Below, one piece after another: positions 33,068 through 43,343 of a stretch of DNA of 64,000 nucleotides. The stretch comes from Bombardia bombarda. Taxonomy: Eukaryota > Ascomycota > Sordariomycetes > Sordariales > Lasiosphaeriaceae. Location of the stretch: contig JAULSR010000009.1 of assembly GCA_030512295.1 (NCBI GenBank), positions 434,001-498,000 on the forward strand, given 5' to 3'. Position numbers and translations under genes: made by a program. Under the pieces are notes generated by a model that saw only the letters and a list, made by a program, of their open reading frames with translations, searched no databases and had not been told where the DNA came from. Each line of letters begins with the position of its first letter. Positions within the stretch are counted from its first letter, which is position 1.

Positions 33068-34460
33068 TGCTTCAGTCAATGATGCGTCAGTGTGTTTGGG
33101 AATTCGTCAGTCGTTACGGGAGAGATGGTGACACAGGAGAAGCCAGTGAGGATGGTCTTGGTGAACAGCAAAGAAAAAGAGCGAAAAACTCACAGTTAAG
33201 AAGGAAAACGCCAACCAACCGCCAGGCTTTGTAGATGGCGAAATATTTTTCAAGAACCGTGCCGCTCGTCGCATTAGAAATGAGCGCGCCATTCAGTCCC
33301 AATACCTGGGAGACTTATCGGGCTTAGTGGCTGAGTTGGTCTGGGATCCGGTGATAAGCATGTCGCTAATCCCGAGTCCCCGGTTCGAGCGCGACAAACA
33401 AGACTCAAGTGGCTTAATGCAGGTGGCCCAATGCAGTCGGCGTTAAAAAGGTTACTCCCGTTGGCAGTTGACTTGACCATCATGGCAGACAACCGTGATT
33501 CCTTCTCGAACAAAACTCGAGTCGGAGATAATAGCAGAGTAAAGCTGGACTGCTGTGGTGGACAAAAGTATTTCGGCAGTCGAACATCACCGACAAGACT
33601 TCCTCAATATCCCTCCGCATTGAAGTCAGCCGAGTCTTCATGCCGATGGCCACTGGCGATGCTGGGTTTACAGCTCCGTTCTCTCCCCTGGGGCCACTGC
33701 TCCGTACTGGTACCGGGCTGTAACCCCTACGTCCACCTGATTCGCTGGTTGCCCCGGTCGACCTCGTGATCTAGCCGGAGTTAGCACCAAACAAGTGCGT
33801 GCACCGGTCTGGGCCGGGCGTAAGGCAGGCGGCGGCGGCGACGGCGAGGGGGATTAAAGAGTCCGATCTATAATTCTCGGATGTATGCTTGGTAATCACA
33901 CCCTTCGGTGTTGTTGGGTCAAAGACCCACCTCGTTGCCAGTGCTGACGCTGGAAGCTCCCTAGCGTCTATGGAAACGCGACAGCATCCTCTCGCAGTGG
34001 CACAAGCTCCGTGTCGTCGATGATGTATCCTGTCTCGGAAGCCTACACAAGTGCGGGTTATGTCAGCTTGTTCAGACCCCAAAAGGCAACGTCTATCTTG
34101 AGCTGGCTGGGCGGGTACTAGAATAGACTGCACATGAATACAAAGTCACTGGGTACCTACCCAAATTTGACCTTTCATCCATAACTGAAATGGAATAATG
34201 ATAAATGGAAAAGTTGGAGGTGGGATGGTTGTAAATGGGATAATGGTACATGGGATAGCTGTACAGAGACAGTGCAGTGGCATAGGTCGCTGTTGACGGC
34301 AGATGCACGTGAGGGTTGTTCCTTCCTTAATAACCCCAAGTCCCCATCCAGACTCAAGTAAATTATCCGTTTGTACCTTCCCTTAACCACATGTGCCCGG
34401 CTGGATGAAGGGTCACGATGAGCTGGGTGGCATTCCAACTGTCATTAAATGATAATAGTG
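33068..34460. other. Intergenic upstream of the MFS gene
   Basis: No protein gene recognised. It contains a tRNA-like element at about 33331-33405 (listed separately). Confidence 0.45.
33324..33405 (+). repeat. tRNA-derived (SINE-like) element
   Basis: TGGCTGAGTTGGTCTGGGAT is a full A-box match and CCCCGGTTCGAGC a full B-box match, at tRNA-like spacing, with GGGAT/ATCCC able to pair between them. The flanking acceptor strands do not pair convincingly, so I favour a tRNA pseudogene or SINE head over a working tRNA. Confidence 0.4.
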
Positions 34461-34461
34461 G

Positions 34462-35090
34462 TCATACCAGCAAAAGGCAATTACTCCACTTATTATCAAT
34501 ATCGGGCTTGGTGATCATAGTATGCAGCGCAAGGGGAAGTAATAACATGTTGTGAGGTATGGCCGGGGTAGGGATTGCAATGAAAAAACGGCCTTGAGCA
34601 GCTTGGAGACATGGGGAGTCTGTAAAGAAGCTGAATCGGACGGGGATGTGTAGAATCTGTGTTTCGAACTGGTAGCCTCGTTTGCCAACAGCCACGTGGT
34701 AGGGGTTGACACCGCCTTCCTTGTACATCGATACGTCCCAGATGTCTCTCATCATCCTGGAAAAACCTTTGACGAACTCGAACATGGTGGTTGTTTTCCC
34801 TGCTCTTTCACTGCTCCAAAACGGTTTTCAGCCAGGGCTGAGTGGGTACTGGCATGGGCGCGGGCGCGGGATGGAGAGATCCACCCATCTCGCATACGTA
34901 CCTGCCGCCTCGGCAATCTGGGGGAGTTCTTTCCTGAACACACGGTTTGATTTTGCTTGTTGTGGATCACAATCGTTCGAGGTGCAGTTGCCTGTGAGGA
35001 AAAAAGTGATGAGGGCGAGGGAAGGTGCATCTTTACTGCCCGATGGAACTTTGGGTAGCCCCTTCCACTGGTGGTGGTCAGAGACTTCTC
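34462..35090 (-). other. Possible short multi-exon gene, unrecognised
   Basis: The minus frame at 34462-34785 (MFEFVKGFSRMMRDIWDVSM, then GVNPYHVAVGKRGYQFETQI) has gene-like codon choice. Upstream, an exon-like stretch is bounded by a CCTCACAG acceptor and a GCAG/GTACGT donor near 34905-35000. No family is recognised and no full model can be closed, so this is a weak candidate for a small, possibly secreted, protein. Confidence 0.25.
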
Positions 35091-35099
35091 CAGCAAACA

Positions 35100-36071
35100 A
35101 ACTTTTTTTCCATTTCGTTCCACATCACCCACACCATTACACATTGTAAGTGGCGTTTTCCATCTGAAGTTTGGCTTTCAGGCAGATCACCCTTCGCTCT
35201 CAAGCACGGCTATCCCAGTGCGCTTTCCAGCCATAAATGCGTAAAGACATTAAGTCTTTTTTTTTTTCCGCTTTGTCATTTTCGCTCCCAGTCTGCAAGG
35301 TCCCCAAATTTCCTTGGAGGTGGTAACCTGACTTTGACGGTGACAGCACGACTAGGGATCGACAGGGCATGGCTTTTCAACCTTGCTTCATCAAATGGAA
35401 GTCGAACCACGCGCTTTGAAGAGAGCCTCGCGATGTACTGTGAATAAAGCTCATCCGTATTGTAGTGCCTCCAGTTTGCCGCAACTATTAGAAAGGGACA
35501 CGGAAACTTAGTATGTTATGCAGCAGATGGCAGTGAGTTTATGGAATCGAAGTTTGGGCTTGGTCATTGGGGCTTGGGACAAGCTTGACAAGTTCGCGAC
35601 TGTTGTGGTGTGTTGTGTAAAGCATCAGCCACGGTCAAGGTCCGTGCTTTAACCGCGGTCAACCGTGCGATAGAATAGTAGAATAGTACGAAACGGCAAC
35701 TTTCTTGCGCCACTTGCGATGCAAAGACGAGCTGCAACTTCACCTCGGATCCCTAACCTGCCTTAATTGCGACATGACGGGCTCCTCGTTCCCCGCAAAC
35801 GACGACTACGTCTAAGATCAATTCCTTCGCCCGTGTTCTTTGTCGCGCCATCCTTGCTTTTGGCGTTTCTGTTTACCCGTTCCAGTCGCCGTCGCTTTTC
35901 TTGATTCTTCCCAGACCATGCCTCTCCGTCTGGCGACGTCTCGCCCGTCGCGTCATCCTTGGACGTCGCGTGTCCCTGCCATTTAAATTTTGAAGGGGAG
36001 CGCGGGACTTGGCAGGGTGTGAATTCCTACGCGCGCAACTCAGCTCCGTGTGCACGACGATTCCACCTCAA
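35100..36071. other. Intergenic, no gene seen
   Basis: Upstream of RNase H-like copy D. A T-run at about 35252-35269 is the only simple feature noticed. Confidence 0.45.
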
Positions 36072-37253
36072 ATGCCTATCCGACTTATCAAAACCCTTTT
36101 GATGTTTCCTTTGGTACGTGTTCGCGGCTTTTGCCGCCCGCGAGCGCGAGTGAGAGAGATGCTCCGTATTGACATGACGCTTCCAGTATGCCTATAGTCG
36201 AAGACTAGGCAGACAGGACGACAACTGCGCATCAGAAGCAGGCACGTTTGCGAAAGGCAGCCAAAGATGCCTTCGCCGGCGGTGGTGTCGACACCCCCGA
36301 TCCGCGCCGGGAGCCATCACAGCAGTGGGCTAATGAGCTCCGTGTGTTTAGTGGGGATATTATCATTGAGGAAGACCGACAAGTCGCCATCGATACCGCC
36401 TTGGCTGCCGAGATGAATCCTTGTGATATCGACGGACGATTTATATATCGCCTTGTTTTCGTCTCTGACGGCCGGCTGTTTCAAAAGGAGATCATAGCAG
36501 TCGAACATTCTAATCAGCGTGTGCCGGGCGGCTACAGTATCCTGTTTACCACGCCCCTTCATCGCTATACAAATAGGGTCCCGCTGACCGCCCACCACTG
36601 GAGTACCAACTTTTACCACAGTACCCATGCCGAACTAGCCGGCATCGTCCGCTGTCCAGAGATTTTCTGTGGATATATCGAACGCCACCAACCCTCCTGC
36701 CGGTGCGACTGTGCAAATATTCACTGACTGCGTCGAGGCGATCAACGCGATTGATTGGACAAATATTGGGTTCCCCTTGGGGAACAGCTTTGTTCGCCTC
36801 GCGCCACTCTCACGTGTCGCGATCTGGCGCTCGCACTACCTCACTGAACACGGCTGTAAGGTGTCAATACACTGGGTTCCTAGGGCACAGACTGTATGGC
36901 AGAGGAGGGCTGACTATCTCGCTGGTAGCGAGTGGTGGAATCGGGTGGATTCCGATAAGCGCATAGAGAGCCCACGCCACGCTGGATTGTGGGGGATGCG
37001 TGGCAATGACCCAACTCTTGAGATTTTGCAACCCGAGTTGAGGGCGAGCATGGCTGACAGGTGGCGTGGAGGTCATCTGAAGGAGGTCATGGATCCCGAA
37101 AGGTTGTTATCGAAAAAGTTTCGATCACGGCTGGAAGCAAAATGGATAACGGAAAAGTTCAGAGACGATCCACCTGGTCCTGAAGACCGCAGGGTTCTTG
37201 ACATGAGACTAGAAAAACTGCAACGGTATCTGAACGCAGGATATGGGTTTTGA
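36072..37253 (+). pseudogene. RNase H-like protein, copy D (frameshifted, full active-site set)
   Basis: A plausible first exon 36072-36113 (MPIRLIKTLLMFPL), intron 36114-36208 (GTACGT...GACTAG), then a second exon reading AKDAFAGGGVDTPDPRREP, IYRLVFVSDGRLFQ, VPGGYSILFTTP and STHAELAGI. Around 36641-36670 the frame shifts by one base; the following frame reads SVDISNATNPPAGATVQIFTD, HGCKVSIHWVP, WQRRADYLAGSEWW and a basic C-terminal region, stop at 37251-37253. No usable intron exists at the shift. Unlike copies A-C, all four RNase H positions can be matched: Asp in VFVSDGR, Glu in HAELAGI, Asp in IFTDC, Asp in RRADYLA. So the copy with the best active site is the one carrying a frameshift, unless that shift is a sequencing error. 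Confidence 0.62.
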
Positions 37254-37470
37254 TAAATTATGACTAAGCAGTCACGCAAGTAGCTAACAAGAGGTCTGCT
37301 CTTTGCTTCGTCGTTTGTCTAAGTCAGCCGCTACAGAATCATGCACAGGAGCGCGGTCAATACTACAACGTCTTTGAAACCAACATTCATCCTAGTCCAA
37401 TCTTGGCGACCCAAAAAAAAACATTTACACATCACCCGGGATCCCTTCTGGCACCCCAACCCGCCCGCCA

Positions 37471-37830
37471 TCATCGACTCATATCCAACACATACCTCCC
37501 CACAGTCTTATTCTCCTTCATCATGTCAAACACCTTGCCGACCTCACTCAGCCCCACAACCTTGATGGGCGCCTTCGCCAAGCCCCTCGTGAAGAACTCG
37601 ATGGCCTCCTGCCCATCCTCTGTTGCCGACATAGCTCCCACGGACATTGACCATCCTCACCACGGTGTCAAACAGGGGCATGCTCACCTCCCGATGCACA
37701 CCACGACCCACTTGGACCGCACATAGCTTCGCCTGCTGTAACGGCTTCTTCTGCGGCGCCAGCAGCAGCACGGCATGCGGGCCCTCCTCCTTGAGCCCGC
37801 TCGCCCTCTTGACATCCGCCGCGGATCATG
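37471..37830 (-). pseudogene. C-terminal remnant of a zinc-type alcohol dehydrogenase
   Basis: On the minus strand, from about 37830, the pieces GPHAVLLLAPQKKPLQQA, YVRSKWVVVCIG, FDTVVRMVNVRGSYVGNR, GQEAIEFFTRGLAKAPIKVV and TVGRYVLDMSR follow the C-terminal third of medium-chain alcohol dehydrogenases in order, ending at a TGA (37471-37473). They lie in three different frames, so at least two indels separate them. The catalytic zinc domain and most of the NAD fold are missing. A dead fragment, next to the RNase H-like copy D. Confidence 0.72.
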
Positions 37831-37914
37831 AGATGTGGAGTTGCCGCCTAATCATCTTCAGCGACGCGCCTGTTTCAGACTGAGATGGTGCAGACGGTTG
37901 TAAAATTGTGTTTG

Positions 37915-37985
37915 CAGTTCAGCCTGGGAATTGAACTCATCAAGAATAGGAGTCGACTACTGAGCTGGAATGGGCCCAACAAGGG
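37915..37985 (-). repeat. tRNA-like relic
   Basis: On the minus strand, CCAGCTCAGTAGTCGAC resembles an A-box and GAGTTCAATTCCCAGG a B-box, about 26 bases apart. It resembles the 29585-29640 fragment in its A-box region. Acceptor pairing is poor. Likely a tRNA pseudogene or SINE head. Confidence 0.35.
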
Positions 37986-38558
37986 ACGATGTAAGGATTT
38001 ATAGGATACTGTTCAGATACCTTATACAAATTATCATTGTTGCTAATTAACATTCATACGTGGACTCAATTCTGTGCTGTGGTGATACGAATGTAATCCA
38101 ACGATGCACATTTGAGACTTTGAGTAAGCATAAGAATAAGCTGAGCGATGTTGCTTGGGTAGAAATAAGCAGAAAGATTTCCGAATGCACTGTAAGAAAC
38201 CTGTACATCGCCAAGTGAGTTTCTGACCGGACTTTTCCGCAAATAAGCAACACCATGCACAGCTGATGGGGAGACCTCCCAATTGGCCGTGCCACCGGAC
38301 GAAGAGTCATGAAGTAACGGCAACTAAACTTGATCAAGCCACCAAGTCGCAATGCAGTTGACCTCGAACCTCTATGACGGAGTTAAGTGGTATTTACCTA
38401 ATTGCCGACCCTCCCGGACATTGGCATATAAGTCTAAACAGTGATGTACACTTCTACGTGGTCACTAGCACAACAAATACACAACCTCTTTAAAATACGC
38501 GCGCGCGAAGAAACATCAACATCCACCTACCTGAAGGTACCCACAACCCCCCACCAAA

Positions 38559-39059
38559 ATGGCATCATCAAGCACCCTCCTCCCTGCCACCCTCTCCTCC
38601 CCCGCCAGCCACCCCCTCACGCCGCGCGAATCCATCGCCGACGCAATCTACCGCATCGTCAACGGCCTCGACAGCAACGACCTTGACCTATTTGTGTCAG
38701 GCTGGACAGAAGACGCCGTTTTCGATATCAATGGCATCGAGTCCAAGGGCCTGCTAGCGCTGAAGGAGAACCTCTTCGGTTCTATCTCGAAGCTCGACAC
38801 GACGCACTTCGTCACGAATATGCGCATCAGCATTTCCGAGGGCGGGGAGACGGCTGACCTCACGGCGAATGCGCTGTCGCAGCACTTTAGGAGGGGCGAG
38901 GGGATGAAGGGGGGGAAGGGGTGGCTGGCTGGGGTTTTGTACAGGGTTGAGGTTGTCAAGGTGGCAGGTGTAGGGGAGGAGTGGAAGGTGAGGGATCTCA
39001 AGGTGGTGACGCTGTGGGCGGAGGGGGATGTGACGGTTATGGGTGGGAAGACTGAGTAA
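38559..39059 (+). CDS. SnoaL/NTF2-like small protein
   Basis: Single exon, 166 aa, ATG at 38559 in an AAAATGG context. The sequence SIADAIYRIVNGLDSNDLDLF, then WTEDAVFDINGI, DTTHFVTNMRISI and DLTANALSQHF follows the SnoaL-like/NTF2 fold: helix, cone-shaped sheet, conserved Asp and His lining the pocket. Such proteins are often isomerases, cyclases or binding proteins in small-molecule metabolism. No obvious partner gene is adjacent, so the substrate is unknown. The frame is intact. Confidence 0.75.
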   Translation: MASSSTLLPATLSSPASHPLTPRESIADAIYRIVNGLDSNDLDLFVSGWTEDAVFDINGIESKGLLALKENLFGSISKLDTTHFVTNMRISISEGGETADLTANALSQHFRRGEGMKGGKGWLAGVLYRVEVVKVAGVGEEWKVRDLKVVTLWAEGDVTVMGGKTE

Positions 39060-39785
39060 GTGGATCGGGGTGTGTAGGATAGAAGCGATTGAAAGATGAA
39101 TGCAACTCAATGTTTTCCTGTTATGGTGTTGTGATGGGAACATAAATGATTATACATGTCTTCATCCCTGCACTAGTCCGATTGCGAGTTGTATCGAATA
39201 ATCGAATAATTTTTGAATATCTGAGAGGCACTCAAGATACTATACCCGAATGACTGACAAACGAAGCCAGTGGTTGGACAAAACTGCTGTGTAATGAACG
39301 GATGTTGGCGCTAACGAATAGGAAGATGCGAGGCAAGATAGGAAAGGTGGGAATGGTATCATCTGGCGTGTTGTGCAAAACCCGCGGGTTTCACACAACT
39401 CCGTAACCAACCGTGGTCCCGTAGCGCGCGGTAAGACTGACGAGTTTGTCAGCCCTGGAAGAGATCTTGGACTGGGCTTTTGTAATCGTCCGTTGGTGAC
39501 AAATCTGGTATGAGAGGAGTACCAACGCTAGTCTCCCTTTGTTAATTGTTAGTGCTAGCTGAGACCATGGACTTACACGGATACCCAAAAAGGGGTAGTC
39601 AACAAACTGCCTTACATAATGGAACTTTTGTGGTTATATCTCGTTGATAGATTCATAGTAGAACAGTTCCGTCGTATATAATAAGTGTCCTTCCACACAC
39701 GACATGAAGATGAACGTGCAGCTCCCAAGCGTTTATCAGACATTAACCCAGTAAACAAGACAGCATCTTTCAGCCAACTTCCACC
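39060..39785. other. Intergenic, upstream of the secreted hydrolase
   Basis: No gene seen. AT-rich sequence with several ATATA stretches near 39640-39690 could serve as promoter for the hydrolase. Confidence 0.4.
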
Positions 39786-40964
39786 ATGCGATTCATTCCG
39801 AGCCTGGTCACCATGGCCGCTCTCTCCGGCTTAGCCGCGACTTCAACAGTCAGTCAGGGAGCTCATGGCCCTTCCTCCTCCTGCCGCCAAGTATCCTTTG
39901 CCCTCCCGGCCACCTCAGAGAACGTCGTCTTCACCAACCCCCCCGACCCAAACAACACAACCGCCATCGTGTCCTTCCTCCGCGCCGTCTGGGGCGGCAC
40001 CATCCCCGCCAACTTCTCCTCCGCCACCACCACCATCTCAGGCACTTTCACCCTCACCGGCCTCTACTGCACCCCCTCCCGCCTCACCGCCTCCACCCCC
40101 CTCGAGATCCTCGTCCACGGCGTCAGCCACAACGCCTCCATCTGGTCCGGTCTCGACTTCTCCCCGACGGGCTACTACTCCTGGCACAAGTACGCCAACA
40201 CCCGCGGCTACGCCACCCTGGCCATCGACCGCCTCGGCCACGGCCGCGCCCCGACCCACCCGGACCCCTTCTCCATCAACCAGCCCAGCCTCCAGCTCGA
40301 GCTAATCCACCAGCTCTTCTCCGCCGTCCGCACGACAGGCTCCCCGCTCAACCACGCCTTCTCCAAGGTCGTCTACATCGGCCACTCATACGGCTCCTTC
40401 ACCGGCGTCAACATGGCGCGCCTCCACCCCTCTGACCTCACCGCCCTCGTCCTGACGGGCTTCTCCGCCGCGCCCGACTTCTCCTCCGCCATCAACGCCG
40501 ACTGGGTCAGCGCGGCAGACTTCGACCCGGCTCGCTTCCCCGGCCAACCGAAAGGCTACCTCACTTTCTCATCCCCGTCTGCCCAAACGCAGTTCTACGG
40601 CGGGTCGTACGACCCCGCCATGCCCGGCTGGGAGCACACCTACGAGGACACCATCTCAGCGGGCGAGATCCTCGCGGGGACGGGCGATGTGGGCTCGCCC
40701 GCGACGGCGTACACGGGCCCGCTGCTGGTGGCGACGGGGGCGAACGACATTATCTTTTGCGGGGCGGACAAGACGCCCGCCGAGTGCGATGCTATTGTGG
40801 CCGGGAGCAATGTGTTGTTTCCGAATGTGCCGGATGCAAGGAGGGGCGTGAAGGGGGGGTTTGAGTATTTCACGGTTAAAGGCACGGGGCATAACTTTAT
40901 GCTGCATTATAGTGCGCCGGTGGCGTTTCGGAGGGTGCATGACTGGTTGGATCGGACGCTGTAG
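39786..40964 (+). CDS. Secreted alpha/beta hydrolase
   Basis: Single exon, 392 aa, ATG at 39786 in a CCACCATG context. A signal peptide is likely in the first 18-20 residues (SLVTMAALSGLAATST). Alpha/beta-hydrolase marks: HGVSHNASIWSG near the oxyanion strand, AIDRLGHGRAPTHPDP, the nucleophile elbow GHSYGS (Ser), and a late GTGHNFMLHY giving the His. An Asp in ATGANDIIF fits the acid position. Potential N-glycosylation sites are present (NTT, NFS, NAS). An esterase or lipase-like role outside the cell is likely; the substrate cannot be told. The third-position GC content of the first two thirds is very high. No damage is seen. Confidence 0.83.
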   Translation: MRFIPSLVTMAALSGLAATSTVSQGAHGPSSSCRQVSFALPATSENVVFTNPPDPNNTTAIVSFLRAVWGGTIPANFSSATTTISGTFTLTGLYCTPSRLTASTPLEILVHGVSHNASIWSGLDFSPTGYYSWHKYANTRGYATLAIDRLGHGRAPTHPDPFSINQPSLQLELIHQLFSAVRTTGSPLNHAFSKVVYIGHSYGSFTGVNMARLHPSDLTALVLTGFSAAPDFSSAINADWVSAADFDPARFPGQPKGYLTFSSPSAQTQFYGGSYDPAMPGWEHTYEDTISAGEILAGTGDVGSPATAYTGPLLVATGANDIIFCGADKTPAECDAIVAGSNVLFPNVPDARRGVKGGFEYFTVKGTGHNFMLHYSAPVAFRRVHDWLDRTL

Positions 40965-41348
40965 GGGAAGAGGTGGGGAGGTTGATGGGAGGTCAGACTG
41001 GGAGGGGGGCGGTGGATTGGGAGAATAGGGGGGTGGGACGTAGTGAGATGGGTGTATGAGATGAGGCAGGAAAGGTGCTGATTTTGTGGTAGTATTTCAC
41101 TTCTTGGACAGGATGTAGACTCACGACTGCCCGGCTAATGGGAGTGGCAGTCGTCAGAACAATGACAATGTAAGTTGTTGTTGAGTGATGTTTTGAATTA
41201 ACGTGAGGAACGGGAGACCAATTCGGTTAGGACAAGTAAATATGTATTAAGTAGTGTCTATATGCATATCCCAAACTCCAAATGACAGACTATATCATGC
41301 CCAATCCCCATATCACATCTGATATCTATGAGTATATGCCAACAAGTC

Positions 41349-43343
41349 TCACAGCAAAACAACCATTGCCCCCGCCACCAGCGCCAACGCCCCCACCAAG
41401 TTCTCCCCAACCCTCCCCGCCCCAGCCGTGACCGTCGCAAGCGGCACCCCCGTCGAAGTCGACGCAGTCACGAACCCTGTCCCCGTCCCCGTCCCATAGG
41501 CAGTAGTACGATTCCCAAACACAGCCACATTGCTGACAGCAGCAATAACTGTCGCAACAGGCACCGACGATGTCGTGACTACTTCTACATCACCCCCATA
41601 TCCGCCATATCCACCATATCCACCACTACCTCTTCCATATCCACCACTACCTCTTCCATACCCAGGAACAGTGGTAGTCACAGACGTGACCGTATCCACC
41701 GACCCAGCCTTCCCTGTAACCGTTGCACCCCCCTGCCGGGAGATACTGACACTGCCGCTCCCCGACTCACCCGGCAGTCCCGTGCTCACAACGGGCACGT
41801 CAAGCGTCGGTATGGCAATGGCTGTCGCAGGGCAGGTCACAGGGGCAACCGACACCGTCATGGTGGCGGGGACGGTGTAGTTACTGCTCCCGCCTGCGCC
41901 TGATGGATAGATGGTGGTGTTGGTGTATCCATACCCAAGGCCCGCCGACGCAGCAGACAAGGAAAGGGCGCCGGGGCAGCGCGTCGCCGTGACGGTGTCG
42001 ACAGTGGTAACAAGGATCAGCTGGGTCAGCGAGGCGGGGCAGTTGACCACGCCCTGCGCCAGACACGCGGTGAGGCTGTTGGTTGCTGTGATGGTTGTTG
42101 TCTCGGTGACGAGCTGTGATGCAGCGCAGTCTGTTGTTGCCTGGGAGGGGAGCAGTGGTGAGGCGGTTACGGCTGGGAATGTGGGGGCTGCGGCTCCCAG
42201 ACAGGTGGTCGTGCCGGCGGAGGCGAAGATGGTGCTGACGGAGGGGTTGGCGTCGGGCAGGAGGTTCTCGTCGTTGATGACGATGGCGGCGTTGGCGTAG
42301 GCGCCGGCGCTGGACTCGATGTCGACGAAGAGGGCGCGGGGGCACTGGCCGGGCGTGTTGGACGTCACTTGGCCGAGGTTGACCTCGGCGAGGGTGAGGG
42401 CCGCGCCGGCACCGGCGGAGCCAGAGATGAGGCCTAGGTCGGCGGCGATGCCGACTTCGGTTTTGAGGACGAGTGCGGCGGTGATGTTGGCGGCGGTAGA
42501 GATTGTGAGGGGGAGGAGGGCGAAGGTTATCTCGGGACTGGATTGTGGTGGATGGTTAGATGGATCAACCGGTGGAGGGAAAGGAAGGAGGACATACAGA
42601 GCGGTAATGTCGGCATCGGCTGTCAAGAGGCCATTTTCGCCCTGCTCGAGGTTGACGTTGAAGCCGAGCTGGGCACCGTCGGGGATACAGAGCTGGAAAC
42701 CACCAGTCATCTCGACCGTGGTGGTCAAGGAGAGGACGAGGTTCAAGCCCAGGCCGATGCTTGCTTCGAAGCCTCCTGTCGTCAGATTCGCGCCCGGGTT
42801 GAAGAACTTTCCCAGCGTCAGGGTTACAGTGAGAGCATTCGATGCTTTCAACCCAAAATCCAGAAATGCGCCGGCATTGACAAACGTCAGGCCCACACTG
42901 AGCCCATTGTCGTTGCTGATGGCAGCGACGATGCTGCCATAGGTGCGACAGTCGATGCAGTCCAGCGAGAAGGAAAAGCTATCCTCGGGCTGCACCTCCA
43001 AAGGCGTTCCTGGGATGGGAATCGCGGGCAGTTGACCGGTCCAGTCGCTGTCGGCGTGTCAGTGGATCGGATGAACAAGACCTTGGTGAGTGACAAGACG
43101 TAAGTGACACGACGTAAGTGACAAGACGTACCCTGAAAATATGTTCTGGTTCTGAATCGACAATCCAAACTCAAATGTCTCGCTAGCTGTGGCTCTTTGT
43201 TGGAGCTGACGAGAAGCTGGGGCGTGATATGGGTACGGTGCTGTGTCTCTGGGTGTGCGCGCAACAGTCCTGCGCGAGGGGATTTGTGAACAAGAGGCCG
43301 CACTCGCCGCCAGCGACGCAACGACCAAGGTGGTGAAATACAT
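41349..43343 (-). CDS. Secreted, probably GPI-anchored cell-surface protein
   Basis: Exons 43343-43132, 43047-42598 and 42537-41349. Intron 1 is 84 nt (GTACGT...CGACAG); intron 2 is exactly 60 nt (GTATGT...ATCCAG) and has no stop, so retaining it would add 20 residues in frame. A signal peptide opens the protein (MYFTTLVVASLAASAASC). The middle is a hydrophobic, Gly/Ala/Thr-rich beta-type region with paired Cys (CIDCRTYG, LCIPDG, CPRALF). Then come Ser/Thr-rich tracts and a GYGRGSGGYGG repeat (plus strand about 41598-41665). A final hydrophobic tail (VGALALVAGAMVVLL) after a small-residue stretch fits a GPI-anchor signal. Such proteins are covalently attached to the wall; function unknown. 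Confidence 0.78.
43086..43127. repeat. 3 x 14-bp tandem repeat inside an intron
   Basis: Three tandem units of the form GTAAGTGACAAGAC (one variant with GTGAGTG, one with ACACGAC) lie in intron 1 of the GPI-type gene. Each unit resembles a splice donor on the plus strand, which is the non-coding strand here. Confidence 0.75.

Noticed and set aside
38340..38400. Possible tRNA on the minus strand (B-box-like GGTTCGAGG)
   Set aside because: No A-box at the right distance and no foldable acceptor stem.
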